This document shows positions 7,700-17,100 of a stretch of DNA of 64,000 nucleotides, in pieces. Position numbers and translations under genes: made by a program. Where the stretch lies: the NCBI RefSeq assembly GCF_902729425.1, contig NZ_CACVCH010000043.1:1-64000 (forward strand), given 5' to 3'. A model generated the notes under the pieces. That model made no database searches and was not told the DNA's origin. It saw nothing but the letters and a program-made list of their open reading frames with translations. Position 1 is the stretch's first letter. Each line of letters begins with the position of its first letter. The stretch comes from Magnetospirillum sp. SS-4. Its GTDB lineage: Bacteria; Pseudomonadota; Alphaproteobacteria; Rhodospirillales; Magnetospirillaceae.

Positions 7700-9148
7700 T
7701 CATCCCAGGCGGGCGAGGACCTGGGACCAGAACCGCCCGGACGAATAATGCCCGGACCAGAAGGCGTGGGCCGCCCCGGTCATGCGGTCCCGCCGTTCGG
7801 GCTCGGCCTCGAAGAACTGAATCAGGAAGATCAGCTCGTGATAGGTCGAGAACGGCATGTAATGGACGAACGGCACGTAATAATCGTCCAGGGGTGAGCC
7901 GGCATCCTCCAGCACGACCGAGCGCGCCAGGATGGCCTCGGTCACCCGGCCGGTGATGATGTAGTTGTTCTCGGAAACCCGGCCATTGTTGATCGTCGTC
8001 TTCGACCGCTTGATGGCCTCCACATAGGCATCGTAGGACGGGACCTGATCGGCCCTGCGGTCGTGGATGAGGCCGATGCCATCCAGGCCCGACGACCGGG
8101 CCGCGTTCAGCAAGGTCAGGCGATAGCGCGAATTGGTTCCCACCAGGAAGTAGGACTGGTCCTTTTCCACCGGCGGCCCGTCGAACATTCCGGCGTCGAA
8201 CGGCAGCGACGGCGTGGCCAGCAGCATGTCCCGGTTGGGAAAGGTCATGAATTCGTAGCCATGGCAATGATAGGTGTTGATCAGATCGGCGCAGTCGCTC
8301 CAGTAGGTCAGCTTGCCGTCGGCGGTGAACAATTCGGGGGTATCGTAGGAATCCGGCACCACCGCCAGGATCTTGAAGCCGTGCGCCTGCTTCAGCGCGC
8401 CCCATTCGTCGCGGCTGATCGCCTTGTCCTCGGGAATGACGTTGCCATCGATGACCACGATTTCCGGCTGGAAGGCGGCGACCAGGCGGCCCAGTTCCCG
8501 CCGGCACTCCGCCGCCGCCTCCCGGCTGCGAACCATGCCCTTGCCGTCCTCGGCGCAGGCGTCGGTGGCGAAGAAGCGGACTTCCAGGCCAAGACGGGCG
8601 GCCGAGGCGGCGAAATGAAGGCTGATGTCGTTGCGGATGAACAGCGGCGAACAGTTGATGTACTCCGGCATGGCGACCAGCACCCGGGGGCGGCGGGCCG
8701 GAACCGGACCGGCAATTCCCCCGTCGAGGACCGAGGCACGGGACGGCATCGCCACCTCGCCCCGCTGCCAAGCCTCCCAATGGGTATCCAGCAACGAGCG
8801 GAGCACCGCCCGCCGGACCTCGCCGAGATCGCCGCCGGTCCATGTCCCGAGATAGGACGAGGGGCGGCAGAGAATCTCGGAATATTCGAAATCGATGGGG
8901 CTGACCACCCAGACGTTGTTGAAATCGTTAGACATGTCCCGGGGAAACTCGCCGCCCAGCCGCCGCCCGTGGCGGATCATCGAGCCGGCCTCGGCGAAGC
9001 GGCCCATCCGCGCATGAATGTCGGCGGCCAGGAAGAAGGCTTCGGGCCGGTCCGGATTGTCGACCACGTTCTGGTCGGCGACCTCGCAGGCTCCGGCAAG
9101 GTTACCGTCCGCCGCCATCCGGTCGATCATCGTTCTGACGCTGCTCAT
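7700..9148 (-). CDS. CgeB-like family 1 glycosyltransferase-type protein
   Basis: About 482 residues, cytoplasmic. The N-terminal 90 residues contain TPR-like helices (NLAGACEVADQNVVDNPDRPEAFFLAADIHARMGRFAEAGSM, read in two parts). The central part holds Rossmann-type strands (RPRVLVAMPEYI, EIVVIDGNVI, FKILAVVPDSYD). The C-terminal 150 residues follow the CgeB/Glyco_trans_1_2 pattern: a failing-copy segment SKTTINNGRV, then RVTEAILARSVVLEDAGSPLDDYYVPFVHY, then PERRDRM near the end. In this family that part binds a nucleotide sugar. The ATG at 9148 is preferred because translation from an upstream codon would add an unconserved extension. Substrate and pathway are unknown. It diverges from the DUF898 gene. 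Confidence 0.65.
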   Translation of the reverse strand: MSSVRTMIDRMAADGNLAGACEVADQNVVDNPDRPEAFFLAADIHARMGRFAEAGSMIRHGRRLGGEFPRDMSNDFNNVWVVSPIDFEYSEILCRPSSYLGTWTGGDLGEVRRAVLRSLLDTHWEAWQRGEVAMPSRASVLDGGIAGPVPARRPRVLVAMPEYINCSPLFIRNDISLHFAASAARLGLEVRFFATDACAEDGKGMVRSREAAAECRRELGRLVAAFQPEIVVIDGNVIPEDKAISRDEWGALKQAHGFKILAVVPDSYDTPELFTADGKLTYWSDCADLINTYHCHGYEFMTFPNRDMLLATPSLPFDAGMFDGPPVEKDQSYFLVGTNSRYRLTLLNAARSSGLDGIGLIHDRRADQVPSYDAYVEAIKRSKTTINNGRVSENNYIITGRVTEAILARSVVLEDAGSPLDDYYVPFVHYMPFSTYHELIFLIQFFEAEPERRDRMTGAAHAFWSGHYSSGRFWSQVLARLG

Positions 9149-9271
9149 GACGGCTCCGCCGGTGGAAAGCTCCGTCCAATCTAGGGCAATTCCGGGCCGG
9201 CCGTACACATGCCGTTTTCTCCTCCGCCGTTCCGGAGTAGTCTCGGCGGATCAAAATGGGGGGAGAGGGCC

Positions 9272-10348
9272 GTGGAGTCCGACAGCACCGCCGTTCGGCC
9301 GTTTCGTCAGCATGGCGGAACCGGGGAAATGGTCCGTCTCGCCCTGGTCAATCTGGGGCTGAACATCGTCACCTTGTCGTTCTGGCGGTTCTGGGGCCGC
9401 ACCCGGGTCCGGCGGCTGCTGTGGGGAACCACCACCGCCTGGGACGATCCGGTGGAGTACACCGGCACCGGCAAGGAATTGCTGAAGGGCTTCGTGCTGG
9501 CGCTGCTGCTGATCTACCTGCCGCTGGTGGCCGGTTTCTCCTGGGCCCAATCCCTGATCATGGCCGACGACCCGGTGGGCGAGGGAATGCTGGGAGTGCT
9601 GTACATCCTGGCGGCGCTGCTGATCGCCGCCGGCACCTACCGCGCCCGCCGCTACCAGATGTCGCGCACCGTGTGGCGCGGCATAAGGGGGGGCCAGGGC
9701 GGCTCGGCCGTCGCCTACGCCGCCCGGTCCCTGCTGGTATGGCTGGCGGTTCCGATCAGCCTCGGCTGGGCGTGGCCGTGGGGCGAGATGTGGCTGGCCC
9801 GCTATCGCCTGGGCCACACCCGTTTCGGCGATCGCGGCTTCGTCTGCGACGCCGGCGTCGCCGGATTGTATGGGCGGTTCGCGGTGGTGTGGGCGTGTGG
9901 CGTCGTCTTCACCGCCCTGGTCCTGGGGCTGACGGCGATGATGACCGGAATGTTCGAGGCCGGCCTGATCGACGAGGCGGCGGCCGTCGCCATCGTCGTC
10001 GTCGCCATGCCGCCGCTGTCCATCATCGTGCTGGCATTGCCGTGGGCATGGTACCGTGCCGCCTTCCTCAGCCGGATGGCGACGGGAACCGTGTTCGAGG
10101 GCTGCCGCTTTTCCGCCGCCGTCACCACCTGGCCCCTGGTGCGGCTGGCCGTGGGCAATGGCCTGATCTCGCTGCTGTCCCTCGGCACTCTCCGGCCCTG
10201 GGCGGCGTTGCGCACCTTCCGTTTCACCTGCGCCGTCGTCTCCCTGGAGGGCCATCCGGATTTCGCCGCCATCCACCAGACCACCCAGGCCGGCCCCAGC
10301 ATGGGAGAAGGGGTGATGACGGTGCTGGACGGGGCGGGCGAGTTCTGA
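9272..10348 (+). CDS. YjgN/DUF898 family membrane protein
   Basis: About 358 residues, polytopic inner-membrane protein. The opening FRQHGGTGEMVRLALVNL and the following LSFWRFWGRTRVRR are the signature of the DUF898 (YjgN) family. At least seven hydrophobic spans are visible, for example GFVLALLLIYLPLVAGF, GVVFTALVLGLTAMMTG and the AAVAIVVVAMPPLSIIVLAL segment. The chosen GTG start (9272) follows GGGGGAGAG; no ATG fits as well. It overlaps the next gene, an M48 peptidase, by one base (TGATG), so the two are probably translated in step and may work as a membrane protein/peptidase pair. The molecular function of DUF898 is not established. Confidence 0.85.
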   Translation: MESDSTAVRPFRQHGGTGEMVRLALVNLGLNIVTLSFWRFWGRTRVRRLLWGTTTAWDDPVEYTGTGKELLKGFVLALLLIYLPLVAGFSWAQSLIMADDPVGEGMLGVLYILAALLIAAGTYRARRYQMSRTVWRGIRGGQGGSAVAYAARSLLVWLAVPISLGWAWPWGEMWLARYRLGHTRFGDRGFVCDAGVAGLYGRFAVVWACGVVFTALVLGLTAMMTGMFEAGLIDEAAAVAIVVVAMPPLSIIVLALPWAWYRAAFLSRMATGTVFEGCRFSAAVTTWPLVRLAVGNGLISLLSLGTLRPWAALRTFRFTCAVVSLEGHPDFAAIHQTTQAGPSMGEGVMTVLDGAGEF

Positions 10349-11409
10349 TGGGCGACACCCTGCGCCCGGGCCGGTTCAGCGACGGCCGCAGCGCCGCCAG
10401 CCGCGAGGTCGTGGTCAGGGCATCGGCCGACGGGCTGGAAATCCGGAGCGAGGACGGCCTGCTGGTGGCGGCATGGAAGAGCGGCGACCTGCGCGCCGGC
10501 GGTGAATATCCCGGCGGCGTCAGGCTGTTCTGCGCCGCCGAGCCTGACGCCCGCCTGACGCTGGACGATGCCGTATTCGCCCGCCGGCTGCTGTCCGCCA
10601 CCGGCCGTCGCCGCCGCTTCCCATGGGGCATGGCCGCCGGCTTCGCCGCAGCCGCCCTGCTGCTGGCCGGAGTCTATCTGGCCCTTCCCGACGCGGCGAG
10701 ACTGATCGCCGGCCTGATTCCGGTCGAGATCGAACGCGGCTGGGGCCGTCAGATCGCCCACGGGATCGAGGCGCAGGCGGGTCGTTGCAATTCGCCGGCC
10801 GGCAACGCCGCCCTCAAGACCCTGGTGGACCGGCTGGCCGGGGGACTGCCCGCCGACCGCCTGCCGGTGACGGTGCGGGTCGTCGACGCCAGGCCGGTCA
10901 ACGCCCTGGCCCTGCCCGGCTCCGAGATCGTCGTGTTCCGCGGCCTGATCGACCTGACCGAAGGCCCCGACGAACTGGCCGGCGTGCTGGCCCACGAACT
11001 GGCGCATGTGGCCGACCGCCATCCCGCCGCCGCCCTGCTGCGCGGGCTGGGGGTGGGCGTGGTCGCCACCCTGATCACCGGCGACGCCTCGGGCGTGGTG
11101 GCCAGCACCGTCGCCGGCCTGATGGCCTCGGCCTACACCCGCGACGACGAGGCCGCCGCCGACCGGGCGGCGCTGGCGCTCCTCAAGCGGGCCGGCATCG
11201 GCAACGCCGGATTCGCCGCGTTCTTCCACCGGCTGGACAAGCGGGAACGCGGCGGTGGCACGCTGCTGCCCGCGTGGATGAGCACCCATCCCGAATCCAA
11301 GGCCAGGGCCGCCGCCGTCGAGGCCAGGGCCGACCCCGTCCCCCGCCCTCCCGCCCTGAGAGAGGGCGAGTGGCAGGCAATCAAGGATCTGTGCGCGACC
11401 AGGGCCTGA
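10348..11409 (+). CDS. M48 family zinc metallopeptidase
   Basis: About 353 residues. The N-terminal cytoplasmic domain (about 1-90, DUF898-linked, PH-like in appearance) is followed by a transmembrane helix (WGMAAGFAAAALLLAGVYLAL). The peptidase domain has the zinc motif HELAHVADRH (HExxH) with a downstream acidic helix DDEAAADRAAL that supplies the third ligand (ExxxD). The C-terminal segment STHPESKARAAAVEA is typical of M48C (LoiP/BepA-like) enzymes. It probably cleaves membrane or periplasmic proteins as part of envelope quality control. It shares a one-base overlap with the upstream DUF898 gene and ends 33 bases from the convergent lipoprotein gene. Confidence 0.87.
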   Translation: MGDTLRPGRFSDGRSAASREVVVRASADGLEIRSEDGLLVAAWKSGDLRAGGEYPGGVRLFCAAEPDARLTLDDAVFARRLLSATGRRRRFPWGMAAGFAAAALLLAGVYLALPDAARLIAGLIPVEIERGWGRQIAHGIEAQAGRCNSPAGNAALKTLVDRLAGGLPADRLPVTVRVVDARPVNALALPGSEIVVFRGLIDLTEGPDELAGVLAHELAHVADRHPAAALLRGLGVGVVATLITGDASGVVASTVAGLMASAYTRDDEAAADRAALALLKRAGIGNAGFAAFFHRLDKRERGGGTLLPAWMSTHPESKARAAAVEARADPVPRPPALREGEWQAIKDLCATRA

Positions 11410-11442
11410 CCGGGGAATGCGGATCACCCAACCGGCCGGGGA

Positions 11443-11904
11443 TCAGCGGGCTTCCAGTTCCAGGTCGTGCACGCCGTCGCGGCTTCGCGCCCGCAGCGGC
11501 CGCTTGCGCTCGGCATCCAGGTCGACCCGGTGATCCTTGCCGTAGGTCCAGTCGGCCCCCAGCGCCTGATCCACCAGCAGGCCCAGCGCGGCGACGCCGC
11601 CGGTGACGGCGATCAGGGCGGAATTGCCCCACACCCAGCCGCTGCTGGTGGCGTTCAGGCTGCTGACGGTGCGGCGGTGGCCCGGCGCCTCGCAGGCGAC
11701 CGTCACCGGGGCGGCGGCATGGGGAATGACCGCCTTCGCCGGAGTGTCCACCACGGTGGAGAAGCCGCCGCGACCGGACAATTCGCACCGTGCCCGTTCG
11801 GGGCTGGTGTGAATCTGGACCTCGGATTGCGACGGGTTGACCAGGGCGGCGCAGGCGGCCAGCGCCAGAACCGGAGCTCCCGCCAGCAGGCGACGGATCA
11901 GCAC
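11443..11904 (-). CDS. Small lipoprotein, last gene of the CHAT/cyclase operon
   Basis: About 153 residues. Starting from GTG 11904, a signal sequence (LIRRLLAGAPVLALAAC) ends in a lipobox LAAC, so a lipoprotein is predicted. The mature part begins with a PEGA-like segment: SEVQIHTSPERARCELSG, then a Thr/Val-rich strand and HAAAPVTVACEAPGHR. A hydrophobic, glycine-rich helix (GNSALIAVTGGVAALGLLVDQALG) and the DWTYGKDHRVDLDAE tail follow. PEGA-type modules bind or decorate cell surfaces. The start codon overlaps the last codons of the upstream metallo-beta-lactamase gene by seven bases, so it belongs to the same operon. Its role is unknown. Confidence 0.7.
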   Translation of the reverse strand: MLIRRLLAGAPVLALAACAALVNPSQSEVQIHTSPERARCELSGRGGFSTVVDTPAKAVIPHAAAPVTVACEAPGHRRTVSSLNATSSGWVWGNSALIAVTGGVAALGLLVDQALGADWTYGKDHRVDLDAERKRPLRARSRDGVHDLELEAR

Positions 11905-14174
11905 GGCGCCGGATCTTGGGTCATGGACGAAAAGGTGCGCAGGCGCCGCTGGTGCAGTTCCAGCAGTTTCCAGCGGGCCACCGGAATGGCGCGCACCACC
12001 GCCCCCGGCACCATCAGCAGCTCGGTCCGCAGACTGGCCACCAGACAGCCGACCGGCTGGGCGCCGAACAGCACCTCGGATTCGTTGAACGGCTCGCCGA
12101 TGCCGCAATATTCCACCACGTTCCCGTCGATGATGCGCTCCACCAGACCGTCGCGCACCATGTAGACGTAATCCTGGCCACAGGGGTCGATGGTTTCGCC
12201 GGCCGCGAGATAGAACGGCTGCGACGCCTCGGCGATGGTCACCTCGGTCAGGTTGGACAGGCTTTCGCCGAACAGCCATGTGCGGTTGAAGAAATTGCGG
12301 AGATCGGCCAGGCGATAGATCCGCTCGGTCATCTCGTTGCGGCCGACGAAATTGCGGTACAGCGCCGAGGGAATGCGCAGCGCCCGCACGAAGCTCAGCG
12401 CCCGGAAGGTCTCCTGCGATCCCTCTCCGGACAGGGCGTAGGATTCCCCCACCATGGCCCCGGCCGACAGGATGGCGCTGCGGTCGCTGTCGGGTTCGAT
12501 GGTTTCCACCAGCCCGGTGAGGATCAGGTGGACGTCGTCGCACCGGCTGCCTTCCCGCAGCAGGATGCTCTCCGGATTGAAGGTCACCACCGGATGGTTG
12601 AGCAGAATGCGGATCTGATGTTCCGGCACCCCCAGGAAATAGGCGGCGAGGTAGCCGTGCGCCGCCTTCAGCCGGTATTCCTGAAGCGACGGGATCAGTT
12701 CGTCGACGGTGCCGAACGGCGCGCCCGAACCGATGCTCTTCTGAGTGCGGGTCAACGGCAGGGCGGTATGGGACAAGATCATCTTGCCCGAGGCGTCGTC
12801 CCGGAAGTCCTCGGCACAGCCGTGGATCAGGCCGCCGCCGATGTCGAGCTTCTTGATGTCGGCCGGAATCAGGTATTGCTCGCGCACCTGGCCCATCAGC
12901 TGGCTGCTGATGCCGTGGCGGGTCTCGTCGTCGTCGACCATCTGCCCCAGCACGTCCAGCGAGACGATGTCGGCCATGTGGGCGTAGGAGCGGTAGCCGT
13001 CCTCCCATGGCGTCCTGAAGTGGAACACCGTGGTCTCCACCGGATGCGGCGAGAACAGCGGCAGGACCTCCAGTCCCTCGATATCGTTCCACTCGCCCAT
13101 TTCCAGGTCGCAGACCTCGAAATACTCGCCGAACGAATCCTCGGCGATGGCGGTCAGCGCCGACAGCTTCTTGGCGACCGAGGCCCGCACCGCCGGCGTG
13201 GCGTAGTACTTGATGCGATGATCGGCGCGGAACAGGGTGGTCAGGCCGCAGAAGTGGTCGTCATGGCAATGGGTGTGGAAGATGCCCTCCACCTCCTGCA
13301 CGCCGATGCCGAGCGATTGCAGGGCGCCGTGGATGTTGGGGCCGGCGTCGATCAGATAAACCTTGCCCTGGAACATCATGATAGTGGACATGGCGGCCCG
13401 CTCGGGGTCCCAGCCGTCGCCCTCGCCGGAATGGACCACCGAGAAATAGCCGCGCTTCAGGTCGTGATAGCCCAGGTGATAGGGCATCTCGTAGGTCCGC
13501 CCCAGCCCCAGGTTCAGGTCGACGATGGCGGTCTCGTCCTCGAAGGCGAACTCGAAGATGTTGAGCTCGATGCGGCGCACCGTCACCCCGCCCGGCAGGA
13601 TGGCCGGCCCATCGCCGATGACGCAGGTGTCCAGCAGGTCGCGGGGCGGCCGAATGGCGCCGAAGGCGAAGCGCAGCTTCATGCGCATCCATTCCTGGGC
13701 CATGTCGGGGGGAACGCCGGCGTCGACCATCTCCTGTTCGGACAGCAGGCCGTAATTGCCGCGCATCACATAGTCCAGCTGCGCCTCGACCTGCTGCGCC
13801 AGCCCCATGATCAGCGGCTTGCGGCTGGTGCAGTTGGGGTGGCCGGGAATGATCATTCCCTGCCGGTAGAGCATCTGGAGAATGGGAAATTCCGACAGAT
13901 TGCAAAAAGCGCCGTTCTGCAAGCTGACGTCGGACAGCAAGATGACGTTGGGACCGGTCTCGAAGGTGACGCCGCCCCGCTCGGTGGGAATGATCAGGCC
14001 GCGCTTGATCAGGTGCTTGACGCTGTCGGCGGGACAGCCGCACAGCACGCGCAGATCGGCCTCCGGCACCTCGACCCAGCTGATGCCGGGTGAAACCGGC
14101 ACCACCCGCATGCGGCCGCCAGCCGCCGGCTTGGAATTCGGCAGGGAACTGGCCTGTCGTCCCGTTCGCGCCAT
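11898..14174 (-). CDS. Metallo-beta-lactamase-fold protein with two cyclic-nucleotide-binding-like domains
   Basis: About 758 residues, no signal peptide, probably cytoplasmic. Residues 1-200 are an unassigned region rich in Cys/Gly (LCGCPADSVKHLIKRGLIIP). The central MBL domain has the metal motif HTHCHDDH near residue 300 and later candidate ligands: H in SPHPVET, D in SYAHMADIVSLDVL and H in ILSHTALP. The C-terminal half has two cNMP-like beta-roll units: FNPESILLREGSRCDDVHLILTG followed by GAMVGESYALSG, and FYLAAGETIDPCGQDYVYMVRDG. The ATG overlaps the stop of the CHAT gene (ATGA). Upstream in the same operon lies an adenylate cyclase, so cAMP is the likely ligand. It could hydrolyse cAMP (class II phosphodiesterases are MBL enzymes) or act as a cAMP-gated hydrolase. 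That step is inference. Confidence 0.75.
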   Translation of the reverse strand: MARTGRQASSLPNSKPAAGGRMRVVPVSPGISWVEVPEADLRVLCGCPADSVKHLIKRGLIIPTERGGVTFETGPNVILLSDVSLQNGAFCNLSEFPILQMLYRQGMIIPGHPNCTSRKPLIMGLAQQVEAQLDYVMRGNYGLLSEQEMVDAGVPPDMAQEWMRMKLRFAFGAIRPPRDLLDTCVIGDGPAILPGGVTVRRIELNIFEFAFEDETAIVDLNLGLGRTYEMPYHLGYHDLKRGYFSVVHSGEGDGWDPERAAMSTIMMFQGKVYLIDAGPNIHGALQSLGIGVQEVEGIFHTHCHDDHFCGLTTLFRADHRIKYYATPAVRASVAKKLSALTAIAEDSFGEYFEVCDLEMGEWNDIEGLEVLPLFSPHPVETTVFHFRTPWEDGYRSYAHMADIVSLDVLGQMVDDDETRHGISSQLMGQVREQYLIPADIKKLDIGGGLIHGCAEDFRDDASGKMILSHTALPLTRTQKSIGSGAPFGTVDELIPSLQEYRLKAAHGYLAAYFLGVPEHQIRILLNHPVVTFNPESILLREGSRCDDVHLILTGLVETIEPDSDRSAILSAGAMVGESYALSGEGSQETFRALSFVRALRIPSALYRNFVGRNEMTERIYRLADLRNFFNRTWLFGESLSNLTEVTIAEASQPFYLAAGETIDPCGQDYVYMVRDGLVERIIDGNVVEYCGIGEPFNESEVLFGAQPVGCLVASLRTELLMVPGAVVRAIPVARWKLLELHQRRLRTFSSMTQDPAPC

Positions 14175-17100
14175 CAACCACCGACCATGAAGAAGGCGGA
14201 CCAAATATACGGCATGCTCCACTGTGGATTTCTGAGCATCTCCAACTGTGCCTCCCGCAAAGCATCGTGAGGAGTCTTGCCCGCCAGAAGCCGTTTGTAA
14301 AGAGCCGCCATCAGGGTCTGGGTTCCAGCGTCGCTGACTTCCCACAACGACGACACCACCGACTGGACTCCGGCTTCCTGGAACGCGCGCCTCAGGCCAT
14401 AGACGCCCTCGCCCTCGTGCACCTCGCCCAGGCCGGTCTCGCAGGCCGACAGGATGGCGAGCCTGGTGCCGGCGAGGTCGAGGCCCAGCACCTCCAGCGC
14501 CGTCAGAACGCCGTCGTTGTCGGTGTCGATCTCGCCCAGCACGCCGGCGTTGGAGTTGATGCCGGCGAAGGCCAGACCGGCGCGCAGCAGCGGATTGTCG
14601 CCGGGCGGCGGGAACGAGAAGTCGCTGGAACGCTGCAACTTCAGCAGACGCTTCCTCAAGGTGTCGTCGGCCTTGAGGAAGAAGCCGTGGGTGGCGATGT
14701 GCAGCACCTCGGGCGGCTGGCTCATCTCGCGCAGCACCTTTTCCTGGGCCGCGCCCTTGGAATAGATGGTGGTGGCCTTGCCCTGCCCCTCGACGGTCTT
14801 CTGGATCAGCTGGCCTTCCTTCTCGGCGCCGGGCAGCGGATCGAATTTCAGGCCGCGCATGCCCGACGACATGCCGCGCACCGCGTTCATCACGTCGGGA
14901 TTGGCCGAACGCGAACGGGCCTTTTCCAGCGTCTCCTTGCCCACCACCTCCTCGGTGTTGTAGTCGGGACCGGCATTGATCATGTAACCGCCCGACGCCG
15001 CCTTGACCGGGGACGGCAGCAGGTCGCGGGTGGAATTCAGCACATGCAGGTCGACCCGTTCGATCAGGTATTTGCGGTTCTTCTCCACCATGGCGGCGAT
15101 GGGCAGAATGTTCAGGCTGCCGTCGGGCACCACGTAGACCTTGGCGCGCCCCCCCAGCAGGCGTTCCAGCGGCTGCCACACCAGCTTGTGGACCTCCTCG
15201 CCGATATCGAGCAGGTCGTCGAAATCGACGTCCTCGTTCTGAATCTCGGCGCGGTACTTGAGGATGGCTGCGTCGATGGCGGCGAGCGAGTCGAACTTGA
15301 CCAGCCCGAACACCGGGACGCCGGCATCCTTGCGCAGCACGCCGGCCACCAGCTTCTGCTGGCCGTCCTCGCCATGGATGAAGAAGTCCACCAGCACCGC
15401 ATCGTCGGGCAGCGCCTTGACCAGATCATCGACGGCGATGGATTTGACCGTTCGCTGGAAGCGGGCGCTGGCCCGGCCGAGATTGCCTTGCAGGGTGTCG
15501 ATGTCCTCTTCCAGCTTGTTGACCACCTCGATGTGATTGTTCTTGGTCTCCTCGGTCGGCCCCGACAGGGTCAGCGCCGCCAGCCGCTTGCGGGCCTCGG
15601 CCAGTTCCTCGGTCATCCTGGTCAGCTCGGGGTCCCGCGACAGACGGGTGATCTGCTGAATCTCGGACGCCACCTTCAGCAGCAATCCCTTGCGGTTGAG
15701 GCTGACCTCCAGCAGGGCGCGGCCGGCGGCGCTCTCATCCAGACGGCTCAGCGCCGCCACATAGGACGCCAGTTCCGGCGAATGCAGCCGGACATAGCCC
15801 TCGCGGGCATTGTCGCCGGTGACGTAGAGCACCCGGTTGAGGAAATCCGTGCGCCGCGTGAAGGTGGTCTTGCGGGTCTCGGCCGCTGCCTTGGCGTCGC
15901 CCTTGTCTTCCTGCACCGCCGCCAGGGTGTTCAGCGTCTCGAAGGTGTAGGGATGGGCCGGCCCCAGCACGCTCTCGTTCAGGGCCAGGGTCTTCCTCAG
16001 CAGGTCCTCGGCCTCCTTCAGGCGCTTGGCCGAACGGTGGAGCGCCGCCAGGTCGTGCATGGAGCGCAAGGTGTCGATGTGGGTCTCGCCCAGCACCGCC
16101 CGCCGGGCCGCCAGCGCCTGGTTGAACAGCGGCTCGGCCTCCTTCAGCTTGCCCAGCCGGTGGGTGGCCCGCGCCAGATTGTTGAGCGCCTTCAAGGTGT
16201 TCTGGTGCCGTGGCCCATAGGCCTTCACCCAGGCCTCGTGAACCTGCCGGAACATGGCCGCGGCACGGTCGTACTCGCCCTTCAGCATGTAGAGATAGGC
16301 GAGATTGTTGGTCGACGCGATGGTGTCAGGATGCTTCGGCCCGATGGTCTTGGAAAACACCGCGATGACGCTCTGATACAGCGGCTCGGCCTTGTCGAAC
16401 ACCCCCTGGCTCTCGTAGAGCAGCGCCAGGTTGTTCATGGTGGTCATGGTGGTGGGATGGGTCTCGCCGAACGACTTGCGACTGCCCTCCAGAGCGCCAC
16501 GCAGGAACGGCTCGGCCCGCTCGTAGATGCCCTCCTTCTCCAGGATCTCGCCCAGATTGTTGGCGGCGATGACGGTGGAGCGGTGGTTCTCGCCCAGAAT
16601 CTTGCGGTACCGCTCCCAGGCGTCCTGGAAGGCCTTTTCCGCCTCGACCAGACGGCCCTGCTTGCGATAGATGCTGGCCAGCGACGACAACGCCGCCACG
16701 GTGTTCGGGTGGGCGGCGCCCAGGCGGGCGGTCTGCTGCTCCAGCACCTCCCGGGCCATGGCCTCGGCGGCGGCGTAGTCGCCGCGGTCGTCCAGCACGT
16801 CGGCCAGATCGCCCTTGGCGCTCAGCTGGCTGGCGGTATCGCTGGTGGTGCCGGCGTCCTTCACCACCCCTTCCAGCATGGCCTGGGCCTCGGCCAGCCG
16901 GCCCTGGCGGTGATAGACGCCGCCGGCATCCATGCGGGTGGCGAGGCTGAGCGGGTGGGTCGGCGGCACCGCCAGCTTCTGGATGGCGAGCGCCTGATCG
17001 TAAAGACCGGCGGCGGCGTTGAATTCGCCCATCTGGCGCTTGAACTGGCCTTGCAGGGCGAGACAGCGGGAAAACTCGGCATGGGCCGGGCCATAGGTCT

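Noticed and set aside
12000-14093. Long plus-strand frame over the MBL gene
   Set aside because: Antisense shadow of a clearly recognised gene; no domain or ribosome site.
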